The notes beneath the pieces are model-generated. The model saw only the letters and a list, made by a program, of their open reading frames with translations. It ran no database searches and was not told where the DNA came from. The position numbers were made by a program, and so were the translations under genes. A DNA stretch of 64,000 bases from Leishmania donovani (taxonomy: Eukaryota > Euglenozoa > Kinetoplastea > Trypanosomatida > Trypanosomatidae): the NCBI RefSeq assembly GCF_000227135.1, contig NC_018263.1, positions 1,641,367 to 1,705,366 on the forward strand, read 5' to 3'. Of this stretch, positions 39,657 through 51,800 are shown in pieces (the first letter of the stretch is position 1; the number at the start of each line of letters is the position of its first letter).

Positions 39657-41906
39657 ATGACTGTCAATGTCGCGTCAGAGGTCTCGCCGCTACCATATGG
39701 TGAGCATCAAGGCAGCTTTCGGGGTGTTGTGGCGTGCTCTAACCGCGATGACGGCTACTTCAGCGGCGAGAACAACTACGTAGACACGTCAATCTACACC
39801 GGGTTTCGCTACCAATGCGTTGAGTACGCGCGCCGCTTTCTGCTGCTGACGACCGGCTGCGTCTTTGCGAACTGTGGCAGAGCCAGCGAGATCTACGCGA
39901 TGGATCACATCACACACGTGGAGACGGGGGCGCAGTACACTCTCCATCGCCACCACAACGACGGCACAGCAACGCAGAAGCCGGCGCCGGGTGACATCAT
40001 CGTCTACCCTTACCACCCAGAACTAACTCCATGGGGTCACGTTGGTGTCATATCCTTCGTTGACGATAACCGCGTCGGCATCGCAGAGCAGAACCACTAC
40101 TTCGGCCCTTTCACCTCGCCGAATGAGTCGTACCTCGACGGTGAGCGGTGCGTCGAACGGTACGCCATGCTCACGTTCGACGAGGCGACCAAGACATGGC
40201 ACATCAGGGAACCGGGCTCGATGCCGAGTGCCGCGGGTTGGCTGTCGTACCCTGATGCGCCGACCCGCGAGCAGATTCACGCGCCGTTCACGCCGCTTCC
40301 CTGCGCGATCAAGGTGCGCTCGACCCCATTCGACCAAGACGACCATCCTTTCCTCACACACTACCACCTGCACAACGGCTTCGACATCCCCAGCGGGTGT
40401 GTGAGGCATGCGTACGGCATGCGAAACGGCACCGCCGAAACGTTGGTAGGCGCGACAAGCGCCGCCGCACGCGTGCTGCGGTTTACACTTCATCTTCTTT
40501 TCCGTCGCGGCCGCCTCGGCCCTTCCTTTCGCGCGTTACCCACGAATCCGCTGAACGCCACACTGCCGGAGGGTGCGGGTGCAAGCGCGGAGGCATGTCG
40601 CGAGGTGGACGCACTCTTCAAGGTGCTCGCCGAGAAAGATGTCGTCAATGCCACCGAGACGACCCCCGATAGGCTGCGTCAGGCTGTGGCAACTTACTTT
40701 GACATCCCAATCGAGTGGATGATGGCCATGGAGCGGGACTTCGCGAAAGGGGAGACACACATGGCAGCGGTCGTCAGCTTCTACCCGAACATCGAGACAG
40801 ACTCGGCCGCCCTGGAGGCGTTTCGCGCAGCACGCAAGCGTTCAGGGACATGGGCAGCGCCGGCCGTTGGGACGGTGCCGCGGACAACAGCCAACGCCAG
40901 TACCCCCGTCGCCGAAGAGCCCCTCGCCGTGAGCTACCCAGCTACTGCCGAGGAGTTCCCAGTCAAGAACCCTCATGATGAGGCGTGGCACGTGGCAAAA
41001 GTGAACTTCGGCAACGCGCGCGTCATGACAGAGCTGTCGCAGCTCAATAAGGTGCAGCAGGAGCTGACGGGGACGATCGCGCTCATGACACCATCCATGC
41101 GCCCCTTCATCTCCACGCAGTACCGCATGGACTTTGCGGGCTACCTCAAGGTCGTTGAGGCCGTCTACGGCCCTCGCACTAGCTTCACGATTGTCATGAG
41201 CGATGACCAACCGATGGACGGCTTGCTGCGGGAGCTTGTCTGGACCCTGCAGAATTTGTGCGAGCTCGTCGAGTACCCGGTCCGCGTTGTGAATGAGAAG
41301 GACCTGACGTTTGTGAATGGCAAGCTGCACGCCACGCCGTCAGCGGTCTCTCCAGAGGCGGGCAGCCGAACGACCAACATCGCGCCTAGTGGGGCGTACG
41401 ATGTGAACTTTGTGTACGCGCTGTGCGAATGGCCGCGCATTTTGGCCGACAGAGAGGCCACCCACGCTGCCCTGTACCTCGCCGCTGTGGACCCAGCGTC
41501 GGATGTTGTGTTTGCGAAGCCGCTGTGGTCGTGCCTCTGCTCTGGTGCGGTGAACGTCAGCGACGACGCAGAGAGGGCGCACGACAGTCATTCGCCGCGC
41601 TCCACGTCGGTGCGCTTCTTCGATGTGTGCCGCCGCCTGTATCTGCTGGCATCGCCGAAGCAGCAGCCGAAAACATGGGATTTAGAAGTATCCGAGTACA
41701 AGGATAGCTGCCGCCGCATTCACGTCGACGCCGAGACGGTGCCGATGCACTCTCCAGCCCACCTCAACGCCGACTCCCTCATGATCAATCTAGCGGGGAG
41801 CTGCTACATGGGACACGTCGGCGGCACACTGAGTGTTGAATCGGAGAACACCGGCGTCCACGCCGGCCACCCGGCTTCCCTCATGTTCATGTTTCCCGCC
41901 GACTAG
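39657..41906 (+). CDS. Trypanothione-synthetase-like protein: CHAP amidase plus degraded synthetase domain
   Basis: A 749-residue relative of trypanothione synthetase and glutathionylspermidine synthetase/amidase, which make and hydrolyse the spermidine-glutathione conjugates of kinetoplastids. Residues ~20-200 form the CHAP amidase: GFRYQCVEYARRF with nucleophile Cys54, PWGHVGVI with His128, and AEQN at 143-146. These are the family's catalytic features and look intact. The C-terminal part retains traces of the ATP-grasp synthetase (YRMDF with Arg490/Asp492, AKPLW at 620-624, and the terminal GSCYMG segment). The Asn of the ExN metal site and the GREG-type loop after the KP are not apparent. 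It is also longer than usual trypanothione synthetases (about 650 residues). Most likely a synthetase-like paralogue acting as an amidase. The loss of synthetase activity is inferred by eye. Confidence 0.82.
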   Translation: MTVNVASEVSPLPYGEHQGSFRGVVACSNRDDGYFSGENNYVDTSIYTGFRYQCVEYARRFLLLTTGCVFANCGRASEIYAMDHITHVETGAQYTLHRHHNDGTATQKPAPGDIIVYPYHPELTPWGHVGVISFVDDNRVGIAEQNHYFGPFTSPNESYLDGERCVERYAMLTFDEATKTWHIREPGSMPSAAGWLSYPDAPTREQIHAPFTPLPCAIKVRSTPFDQDDHPFLTHYHLHNGFDIPSGCVRHAYGMRNGTAETLVGATSAAARVLRFTLHLLFRRGRLGPSFRALPTNPLNATLPEGAGASAEACREVDALFKVLAEKDVVNATETTPDRLRQAVATYFDIPIEWMMAMERDFAKGETHMAAVVSFYPNIETDSAALEAFRAARKRSGTWAAPAVGTVPRTTANASTPVAEEPLAVSYPATAEEFPVKNPHDEAWHVAKVNFGNARVMTELSQLNKVQQELTGTIALMTPSMRPFISTQYRMDFAGYLKVVEAVYGPRTSFTIVMSDDQPMDGLLRELVWTLQNLCELVEYPVRVVNEKDLTFVNGKLHATPSAVSPEAGSRTTNIAPSGAYDVNFVYALCEWPRILADREATHAALYLAAVDPASDVVFAKPLWSCLCSGAVNVSDDAERAHDSHSPRSTSVRFFDVCRRLYLLASPKQQPKTWDLEVSEYKDSCRRIHVDAETVPMHSPAHLNADSLMINLAGSCYMGHVGGTLSVESENTGVHAGHPASLMFMFPAD

Positions 41907-42635
41907 CGACGCCAGGCGAGGGATCCCCAGACGATGAGGGCAGAGGTGGCCGCGATATGGGGGTGAGGGACGCGGCCGCAGCGCGGCTCTGTCGCTGCTG
42001 ACACGGTTTGTCGAGTGGCCTAGGCCTGTAAGCCTGCGTTTGCGTTTGGTGTGTTTCTATATGTGCAGGTGCGGAGGGAGGAGGAGGAGGAGACAAGTGC
42101 GCGGGCAGAAGGCCGCGCGCGCGCAGACGTGGACGGCGACAGATAGCGAGACCAGATCTCCGCCCTTTACCCACCCTCTTACCCTCAGCCTCCCTATTAA
42201 TCTTGGTGTGCCATGGACGACCGATGTCTGCCTTTCTCCACGCGAGACCGCGACCCTTCCCCCTGGTGCCCCCGACGCCTTGTCTTGTCCACGCGGTAGA
42301 GCGCCCCCGCCGTCGGGCGTGTGCCATGTAGCTGGCGCGTGTGGCTCTGTTGGCGTTCGATGATGTCGAAGAGCCCCGTCGGCGGTTCTCACTCCTGGGC
42401 TCGGAAAACGGCTCTGGCGCAAGACCAAGGAGATGCATGCAGCCTATCCTACCGCGGGTGCCACGCGTTCACGTGCAGCACCACCGTGAGCCACCGCCCA
42501 TCCTCTCTCCATAGGAGGGTGGGGGTGGGGGCGTACACCAGTGCTTTTCCGAGCGAAGGGGTGCGCTTATCCACATCATTCATCAATCTAATCTCCCTCT
42601 CTCGCCTCGTTTTCAGCCGCACGCCAACGCCGAGA
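41907..42635 (+). other. Spacer before the SET gene
   Basis: GC-rich non-coding DNA, then a pyrimidine tract. Although the SET frame stays open back to 42321, that upstream part runs through the acceptor tract and lacks domain character. Confidence 0.6.
42578..42616 (+). promoter_or_regulatory. Polypyrimidine tract and trans-splice acceptor for the SET gene
   Basis: A T/C-rich stretch ends in GTTTTCAG, AG at 42615-42616, leaving a 19-nt leader. It supports the ATG at 42636 as start, because any earlier in-frame codon would be removed by splicing here. Confidence 0.7.
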
Positions 42636-44264
42636 ATGTCTGCGACGGCCGAGTCGTCCGCAGTCGGCTCCAGCTTCTTCCTCGGCATGAACCCGTCGCC
42701 ACAAGCGTTCGCCAAGTATGCCAAGAAGCACAACATCTTTCTTCATCCGGATGTAGCGTTTCTGGTCCCAACCAAGACGATGGGCATGGGCGTGTTTGCC
42801 GCCCGCCCGCTTCACGCCGGCACGGTGGTGATTAGCTGTCCCGAGACCTCCGGGGTATCCCCATACATGAAGGAAGTGCCCACCTCGCCCTGTGTGGCCG
42901 CCCTGCACGCGAGTCCGACTGCCATGGAGGACGCAGCGCTTTTTGATGCCCTGGTGCTCATGGCGGAGCTAGGCCGAGAAAACTCGCCGTGGCGGCCGTG
43001 GCTGGAGGTCTGCCCACGCATGGCGCATCACTTCTTCGACCTATCCTCCGCTCAAGCGGCTGTGCTAGGCACGGAGAGTGTGATGGGGGGCTGGACGGGT
43101 GCTAATTTGGAGGCACCTCGCACAGTCGAGGACACCACCGTCGTTGCCTCGGCAACGTTGGGGTTGGCTGGTGTCACTGGCGTGGCGCAGGCACTCGGCG
43201 AGCTGCGTGTGATGCAGCGGTGGGCTACTGCTCAGGCTATCATGGCGGCCTTACCGGACGTATGGCCCGCCGACAAAGCCTCCTTCGGCCTCTTTTCCGA
43301 GGCGCTCTCGCAGGTGTTCTCCCGCAACTTTCACCGCGAGGATCTTCCGGGGCGAGAAGGCCCCTACCTTCTGCCCGGCCTCGACATCTTAAACCATTCC
43401 TTTGCCGCCAACACCGCCTTCGAAGTCCGCGGCGGTGGCCGCAAACACGCCACCGCCTTTACCGTCGTCACCACTCGCGCGGTGCAGAAGGGCGAGCAGG
43501 TGTACGGCTGCTACGGCCGCATCGGCGCTGCACGTTTTGCCGTCGAGTTTCAGTTTGTGACCAAAGCGGTGCTGCGAAACGACCTAGTGCGTTGCTCGGC
43601 CGCGTCGCTTGCTACGGTGGCGACGTTACTGCAATACTGGAAGGCCGCGAGGGAGACTCCTGGGTGCACCGTGGACTCGTCGGCGATTACCGCGTACCTG
43701 CAGCGTTGCACCGATGGCGCTGCATTGGCGGTGGGAGCAGGGGCAATGGCATGGAAACCGGCTTTTTTTGGCGGCGACTCTGCGGCGGATGTCGAGGCGC
43801 GTCGTAAGGAGATGGAGCGGCGAGTCGAGCGGCTGCAGCGCCTGGGTATCTTGTACGACGAGGGGCTTTACCTTGTGCGGCCATACGCGACGTGGGAGGC
43901 GGAGGAGGCTGCTGAGCCGGCATCCACCTTTCGCTGGAGTACGCCGGCGGCGCACGAGGAGGAGATTGCTGAAAACCGCCGCGTGCTGGCTGCCACAGTG
44001 TATCTCCTCACCGCCTCCAAGAGCGTGTACGACGAGGTCTATCACCGCGTCACCGCCGACTGGGAGCCACCGGAGTCCGCTCAGATGTCCGCTGCGGTGC
44101 GGGACTTTTTGCACATCCGGATTGTTGCGGCGCAGTTGCAGCACGATGCAGCGTGCGGTGTCTTTGGTGACTCCTCCCGCGATGTGGTGCGCCGCCAGCT
44201 CGTGCAAGACGTGCTGGTCTCTGAGATGGAGACTCTGCGCTACTACGCTAATTCCTTTGCCTGA
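42636..44264 (+). CDS. SET-domain protein lysine methyltransferase (SETD3/Rubisco-LSMT type)
   Basis: The protein has 542 residues. It shows a split SET domain: the opening strand TMGMGVFAARPL (48-59) with the Gly-x-Gly cofactor turn, the DILNHS motif (250-255) and GEQVYGCYG (286-294) with the Tyr that closes the active site. The ~190 residues between opening strand and NHS form the large insert typical of the SETD3/Rubisco-LSMT class. A helical C-terminal domain follows, as in that class, where it helps bind the substrate. These enzymes transfer methyl groups from S-adenosylmethionine to lysine (or histidine in SETD3) of non-histone proteins. The substrate here is unknown. No signal peptide or membrane span is visible, so cytosol or nucleus is likely. 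Confidence 0.88.
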   Translation: MSATAESSAVGSSFFLGMNPSPQAFAKYAKKHNIFLHPDVAFLVPTKTMGMGVFAARPLHAGTVVISCPETSGVSPYMKEVPTSPCVAALHASPTAMEDAALFDALVLMAELGRENSPWRPWLEVCPRMAHHFFDLSSAQAAVLGTESVMGGWTGANLEAPRTVEDTTVVASATLGLAGVTGVAQALGELRVMQRWATAQAIMAALPDVWPADKASFGLFSEALSQVFSRNFHREDLPGREGPYLLPGLDILNHSFAANTAFEVRGGGRKHATAFTVVTTRAVQKGEQVYGCYGRIGAARFAVEFQFVTKAVLRNDLVRCSAASLATVATLLQYWKAARETPGCTVDSSAITAYLQRCTDGAALAVGAGAMAWKPAFFGGDSAADVEARRKEMERRVERLQRLGILYDEGLYLVRPYATWEAEEAAEPASTFRWSTPAAHEEEIAENRRVLAATVYLLTASKSVYDEVYHRVTADWEPPESAQMSAAVRDFLHIRIVAAQLQHDAACGVFGDSSRDVVRRQLVQDVLVSEMETLRYYANSFA

Positions 44265-45848
44265 GTTGTTCCAAGTCGCACAAAAAGAGGATGGGGGCTG
44301 AGTGGCTTGAATAGTAAAGTGCGCACGTGTGTGGGGTGCGTGCGTGCATGCACGAATGCAGGGAACGGAATCGGGAGCGGAGACGGCTTGCTCATCACTC
44401 CTATCTTCTCACAGCTTCACTGTGCGCATCGAGCAAACTCGCTTGTTCTTACGCCGGCCCATCTCTTACCGTTCTCCTTTTCTTTTGCGAATGTCTCCAT
44501 GACGCGGTACTACGTCTAAGCAGTCGACGTAAAGAAAACGAAGAAACGCCAAACAACACTGGACGCATCTACATTGTGCCTGGTAACGATCAATGACACT
44601 ACTCATCCCTCGCCCTCTTCTCACTTCTGAGCATCCTGCCGTTGTGACGCTGGTTCTTTTTTTTTTTACTGCACCAGGGCCACCGTGCTGCACCGTGATA
44701 CGGCGTGCGCAGTTGCTGTCAGACAGCGAAGTTGGGGCTCCTTTTCCTCACTCTGTTCCGCATGTGCAGTACACCATGACAACCTGCAACCACTCCCTTT
44801 ATTCGTGCCTCTTTTTTCTGCTTGCTCGACTTTGCCCTTCTCTTTCTCTCTTTATAGTTCTGCTGATGTCGATGCATGCTCTGTGCTGATTTGCTGACGC
44901 ACTCGCATTGCCTCTCGACACGTATGGAAACACATATACACAAAAAAAAACGGGAAAAGAAAACGAACACCAGCCCTTTCGTGCCACGGCAGGTTACACA
45001 TCGTCCTATGAAGGTGCGCACACGCACCAGCAAACATTACCCATCACCCACACAGTAAGCGAAGCGTGCTTCCACACAAACGCCTGTGAAACTTTTTAAA
45101 AGTGAACGGAGCCGCCACCATTACTCCTTTCGTTGTTTCCCTTTTTTTCAGCTTCTTCGTTGCCCACCGCCCCTGAGGCCTCGCCGCGGGATTCACTTGC
45201 GCCCGGACGTTACTTCTTCATGTACAACACACATACACGTAACCAATAAAAGCTCTGTAATTCCGCAGAGCTTGTCGAAGAGCGCACCGTCTCGCACTCA
45301 CGAACGTGGCGCGTCTGCGTCTCCCTCTCCCTCTTCAGTCGTTAGCGTTCCACTCCTTGATGACAGTTTGGCCACTCTTTCTCATGCGCTCCACTACTTC
45401 ATCTGCCTCTCTCTCGCTGTATGTCTGTGGTCGCCGCTGCCTCTCTTTTTTCTTTTCTGTGCCTTTGATTCACGGTATTTTTGCGAGGCCAGCGCGAGCC
45501 TTTTTGTGTGGCCTTCTCGTCGCACTCTTCCTTGCCCCATCCCCTCCCTTCCCCTTCTCTGTTTAACGGCCGTGACGCTCTTCTTCGTTTCTCTTTCTTT
45601 GGCGTGCTGCTCGCACATCATCTCAAGACTTGTGCTGTTACGGAGCGCGCGCACCTTCACTCCACAGGGCACACGCCTACATCGACACACACACACACAC
45701 ACACACGACACATATAGTGATATTTTGCTGCACCACGAAGCAGAATATCAAAAAGGCAAACCAGAAAGGGAGAGAGAGCTGGTCATCATTACCATACTCT
45801 TGCTCGGGCATATTTTCGTTGCGGCGGTCAGCTCAGCTGGACTCAGCC
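44265..45848 (+). other. Spacer and leader before the first giant C2 gene
   Basis: Non-coding. Pyrimidine-rich parts (about 45320-45610) are followed by several AGs and a CA repeat. The C2 frame extends upstream to 45630 but there translates the CA repeat (His-Thr run), so it is treated as untranslated. Confidence 0.6.
45685..45706 (+). repeat. (AC)11 repeat in the probable leader of the first C2 gene
   Basis: Perfect 11-unit repeat about 140 bases before the start codon. It is the same unit number as the repeat before the gene at 20859. Confidence 0.9.
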
Positions 45849-48800
45849 ATGGGCAAGCTAACCGTCAAGGTTCATAAATGCGAACTCTACCGTCCGGTGA
45901 GCAGCGGTAACTGCGCCGTCAATCCGCGTGTCACCATTGTTGTGGACGGCACTTATCGGTTCCAGACAAATATCAAGAAAAACACGTTTGACCCAGAGTT
46001 TCGTGTCTCCTTCGTTGTGGGCAACACGCACCGGCTAGCCGTGATTGAGGTGTCCGTCCACGATGTCCAGGAGCCGTCCGGCTTGGTGTTGCCCGGCATC
46101 GGCGTCTTGGCAGCAAAGAGGGGCTTGGTGCGGGAACTCAACGGCGTCAGGATGGACGAAGGCGAAGGCGTCGGCGCCTCCACGGCCGGCCCCACAGGTG
46201 GTGGTGGCTCCAGCGGCATCAGCAGCGGTACATCGTCATCGTTCAAGGCGCGGTTGCCGGTGTTGCTAGGGCGGTGTTACATCTCGATTGAGCGTTTGGT
46301 GCACCACGAACGGAAGCGCCGCAAGTACTACCTCGCCACCCCACTTCCACCCTCGTCTGCCACGGCCACGGCAGGGAGCAACGGATGTGCGACTGCTGCC
46401 AGCGTCGCCGCGAACGCGATCGCGGCCGGCGCGTCCCCAGCGACGATGGCGAGCGACGTTGGTCCCTCGTTTCTGCAGCAGGCCCTTCCGACAGGAATCG
46501 CCGGTACGATTACAATCTCTCTCGAGTCCGACTCTCTCGGCGAGCCCCCTTCGGAGTTGAGCCTCAACGAGCCACTCGAGACCGCGTATGTGCGACGTTT
46601 GCGTCGCTTTCTGATGTGCTACGATCCGCCGAAGGTGGCCATGCTGGATGTGATGATGGCGCACGTGCGCGACACCACGGAGGTGGGCCCACACAACAAC
46701 AGCAGGCGCCGCTACAGTAACAGCAACGGCACAGGTACCGTGGCGCTGGCGGCCAGCAGTGCGCCAGCGTCGCGGATTCATAAACAGGACCGATCGAGCG
46801 CCACATCAGCGACTTCGGGCACCACCACACCGCTGCGCCCCGGTGCCGACAGCGTCACATCGCCAACCGGTGGCGCATCAACCCTGCTAATGAGCTCGCA
46901 CGACCAAGTTGACTCACTGATGTGGAATCCGTCGAATAACTGTCCGAACCGCGTCCTGCAGCTCGACCACAAGAGGAGCCCGCCCAGCAGCAACGGTTCA
47001 CCCCCCTTTGTCGCCGCTCTCCGAACGCGCAGCGTGTGCCTCGGTGGCCGAGCAGAGCTGACGGCAGACCTCCCTGATGAGCGAGAAACCTTCGAGGGAA
47101 TGATGAACCGACTTTGCGCTGAGTACCACGCGAGCGAGCCGGGCGACTTCCGCGTCGTGCTACGGGTTGAAGGTTGCACAAACATCAACAAGGAGACCTG
47201 GAATCAGTCGCTTATCGGGTCCGACGATGTCTTCGTCATCTTCCGCAGCGAGTCGGAAGAGTTTGAGACGAACATGGTCACGCTGCAGAACACCGTCGTT
47301 TGGTCGGAGGCGAACACCGTTGCCATGGACGTTGTGAATCCACATCGCTTCTACGTCACGGTCATATTGATGGGCCGCAGCGGGTCCAAGACGTACGAGA
47401 TTGGCCGCTGCAACGTCAGTGCGGCGCCTCTCTCGAACGGGTACGTCTCGCGCCGAAACATGTTTCTGTGTATGGCGGAGAGCGTGACGCGAGTGGCGGT
47501 GAACGGCGTGGTGCATCTCCTCGTGCGCCCCGTCAACTTCAGCCTCACTCCGCCTGACATGGCGGAGAGCGTCGACGATTTCTACGACCGACTCGGCCGC
47601 TTCTTTAAGCGGTACGACCCCCTCCAGCTGCCCATGGTGGATGTGCTGGCGCGGGCCCGCCTACGTGATCACGACACCTACATGAAGGATCTGGTAATCC
47701 AGTACGGCCGTGAACCGGGCACGGTACGCATGCTGGTCGCCGTGGAGTCCCTCATCTCACTGCGCGAGACAGCCGACAGGGATCTCAGCGGCCAGGACGT
47801 TCGCGTCCTTCTCACGATGGGCTCCTGCGGCGTGCGCACCAAGACGTTTGCGGTGCGCCAGTTCGCGCCTACCAATGTTCGCGAGAATTACGTCTTTGAC
47901 GTCGTGCGAGAGACCGACCTGATTCGGATCGAGGTGGTGAATGCGCGAGACGATAACCTCGTATACGGCCGCGTCGACTTCAGCTGCCTGAATACGCAGC
48001 GCAGTGTCATGAACAAGCGCGACCTGTACCTGGTTGGCGCAGCTGGGACGCGAGATGCGTATTTCAGCGGCATCGTGCGCGTGAGCCTCTACAGCGACGA
48101 GGTGGGGCACAACTACGAGGTGGACATGAAGCTGGAGGACGCCTTCACCGGGCGACTGCGCCGCTACGTGTACCGCCGCATCCCTGAGAGCCTGCACCGT
48201 GTGAACCTGGCGGTCGCAACGGTATTCGACATAGAATCCTTCATGGCGCAGCTGGCTGTCGAGTACGGCGACGAGGACCCCACCTATGCTCTCTACTTCA
48301 CCGTCGTCGGATGCCGTCAACTGCGCTCTGGCTTTGGCGGCATCAACCCTTACGTGGTGGTGCGTGTCGGCATCGATGCCTATCAGACAAAGACGGCGAG
48401 GGCGAACGAGGAGCCTGACTACTTCGAGTTCTGCGAGTTCTATTACGATCGGCCGGAGGGTATGGCGATCACTCTCGTGGTGATGGATCAGGCTGACATC
48501 GGCAGGGACGAGGAGGTTGGCCGTGCGGTGATCCCGCTGGCCAACGTGCAGCCGTCGAGGCAGTACAACGATTGGCTGCCGCTCCTCTCCGAGAAGAAGA
48601 GCGGCAAGGTGCGGGAGGTGGGCACGATCGGGTTCAAGTACACCGTGGTCGACCTAAACCTGGTGGACCGCACCCGGGCTCGCCTCATCAAGGAGCAGCA
48701 CCGTGAGCGTAGTGCACGTAGGCCTAGCTTGGCGAAGGGAAGAAGCGAGAGCCGACTCACGAGTTTAGCGCCATCAGGGACCAGCGGAGCCGACTTCCTG

Positions 48801-51800
48801 AACTCCACCTGGAGCACCAACGCGAACGCCAGCTCTGGGTTTGCACATCGGTGGAACACCTTCAAGAGGTACCTCCTGCAGACCCCCCTCATGGCGTACT
48901 CAACGCGGACGCTTAGCATGGGTAACAGTGCCGGCGATGAGTCAGACCGCTTCGAGCAAAGCATGAGCGAAAGCACGACACTCATCATGGCAGGGCAGGA
49001 CGCGAGCCTCTTCAAGTCTGGCCGCTCCGTTACCAGTCGCCTGCCGACCATGAACCTGATGGATCTCGGCATCAGCACTGTCGAGGAGTTCTGCACCGCC
49101 GAGGTCAGTGAGCTGCATTCCGCGGGGTATTCCGAGACGGATGCGGACCTGCCCGCCTCGCTGGAAATGACGTACCGACCGCCGACCCACGAAAGGGATA
49201 CGCTGACTGGGCCCTGCTCCTCCGTCAACGGCGAGGGTGGGGCGGAGAGTGGCAAGGCGGCGCGCATGCAACTAAGCGTGCGCCTACTAAGCTGCACAAA
49301 CCTCTTTAAGCCTGGACACAACATGCCGAACCCGTACGTGCTACTCTCTACCATTTCCGAGTCCCACCGGTCGCGGGTGCAATTCTGCACCACAGAGCCG
49401 CGGTTCAACGAAACCTTTCTGTTCACCGTTGAAGACCCCCAAATCGACTATCTCACTGTCACCGTTCTCACTGACACGCCTTACGGGTTGAGGAAGCTGG
49501 GCCACTGCACGCTGTCGATGCGCAACGTGCAGCGCGGCACGATGCGCACACGGTGGACGTCGCTTGTCATCCATCCTTTTGAGCCAGCCGCGATGGAGTG
49601 CGGCTTCGTGTACCTCTCGCTCGGTGCTATCAACTTCGGCATAAACTATCTACCTTCCGTGGAAGCCGAGAACCGGCTACGGGAGCAGATCCGCGAGTAC
49701 CTCACCCTGCACGCGCGGCGGCAGCTCCACCGCTTGGAGTGGTACGTCGGAGAGTTCTCGCAGCTTGAGAGCATCCTGCTCGGTGGCTGGTTCCGCGATA
49801 GCGGTAACGACGCCGGTGCCGACGACACGGGCACGCGCGTCGCCGACTTGGAGGTGACGGTGCTCGGCGTGTCAAACCTCTACTGCGGTGGCTTTCTCGC
49901 CGAGGGTAGCTGCGTCGTGAAGGCGAAGGTGGATGGCCAAACGCGAGCCAAGACAAGGCCGATCACCGGTGCTCAGGGCAGCTTTGTCGTGCCGGAGGGT
50001 CAAGACTCGCTGCGCTTCACCGTTCCCGAGCCGATGACGACGCTAGTGCGGCTGAGCGTCGTGCTGAATGGTAAAACGGGTGCCGGCGAGTGCTACGTAT
50101 CCTTGGCGGATCTCCACCGCGGCGTGGCGAAGGAGCGCACGCTGATGCTGGTAATGGATTCACGCTCCTCGCATGCCGAGGCGGTGGGGTTCATCCGCAT
50201 CTCCGTCTTTTGCAGCAACTACGGCAGCTCCGCCCCGGCCCCGACAGAGGAGGAGCTGGCGCTGCACTCGCGCCTGACCCGGTTTTTCTACTACTACATC
50301 CCGACGGAGCTGGCGATGGTGGACGTCAAGTACGCAACAACTCTGAATGTGGCGGCATACCTGAGCCGTATGGTAGAGAAGTACGGCCCAGAACCGGGCA
50401 ATTACCGCCTTCGCTTCAGGGTGGACCGCTGCCGCAACCTTGTTTTCAAGAATGACAACACACCGCTGCACGTCTTCTGCATTGTCCGCGCCGGGCTGCA
50501 GGAGTTTCAGAGCTCGATTGTGGAGGGCCATAGCGAGTGCGTATTCGGCGAGAGCTTTGACCTTATCATCGGCCTCCCGCAGCAGGAAAAGGTGGAGCTG
50601 ATTCTGATGCGATATTACCCATCGAAGCAGGTGGAGCTTGGCCGCACGCAGCTGGAGCTGCGTGCGTTGCGGCGAGCGGAGGAGAACAGTATGGAGCTGG
50701 CGCTTGTCAGTAACGCTGGCACAAAGGCGGCGGGTGTTTCCGGCATCCTGAAGGTTTCCTCCTTCCCAGTCGACTTTGGCCGCGATGGCGGGATGCACTT
50801 ACGGACGCAATCGACGCTAGCGTACGGCCTCGATGGGCACTCGGCCTTGGCGCAGACGATGTGCCTCTTCTCCTCGCCGACTCGAATGGGGGCTGCCAAC
50901 ACAGTTTCGGGTCCGCGCAGCAGCGCACCGAGCGACCACGACGCTTTGAAGGAGCCGCTAGTCACCGAGCGCAAGACGCCGCCGCCGAGCGCATCGCGCA
51001 TGATCTCCACCTTCCTCAATGACAGCCTCGGGGAGCAAGGCGGGACGGTGCCGCCCACGGTCCGCGGTAGCACCTCGGCCTCCGTCACCATCGTCGGGTT
51101 TGCTGGGCTGAACATGCGCGATGCCCAAATTTACATTCGCGTTTCGGAACACGACAAGACGCTGTTCAAGACGAAGCCTATCCCCGCTGAGCAACTGGTT
51201 GCCTTGGAGGCGAGCACGGCCACCTTCACGATTGACAACGTGGCCGCTGACTACGACAAGCAGTACACGCTGAAGCTCGGATTTCGAAAGCTACTCGGCT
51301 CCGAGGCCCTCTGCCACGCCGATTTCTGTGTCTTGCGCTGCCCCGCCGGAAAGACCGTAGAGAAGCGCCTGCGTCTCTACGACGTGAACTCGCAGTACTT
51401 GGGCATCTGTCGTCTCAGCATAACACTGCCGCCGATCCATCTGCCGGCGCTGCAGTGGCAGCACCTCTCTCCTGCCGTCTTTGAACCGCTCATGGACGAC
51501 GTTGCGTCGCTGGTGTCCACCTACATGCCGAAGGATTTGCGGCGGTTGGATCTCATCTTGTGTCATGCCCCGGACATCCGTCGACTGCATCGCGCGTTGA
51601 GGCTGCAGCTCGCGCCCAGCGTGGTGGCGACGGTGTACGTGGCGATCCATTCCGTCGACCTGCACTCCGTGACGGTGCGGCACTCGTGCGTTGTGACGGC
51701 GTCTGTCGGGCACTTCACCTCTGAAGCGGTGCGGCGGCAGCTTGGTTCGTCGCAGGTTTACCCATACGGTATGTCCAAGGAGGGCATCTCCAACCTAGAC

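Noticed and set aside
42321..42635. N-terminal extension of the SET protein
   Set aside because: It runs through a strong polypyrimidine tract and acceptor AG directly before ATG 42636.
45630..45848. N-terminal extension of C2 protein A
   Set aside because: It translates a CA repeat and leader sequence. The C2 fold starts right at the ATG 45849.
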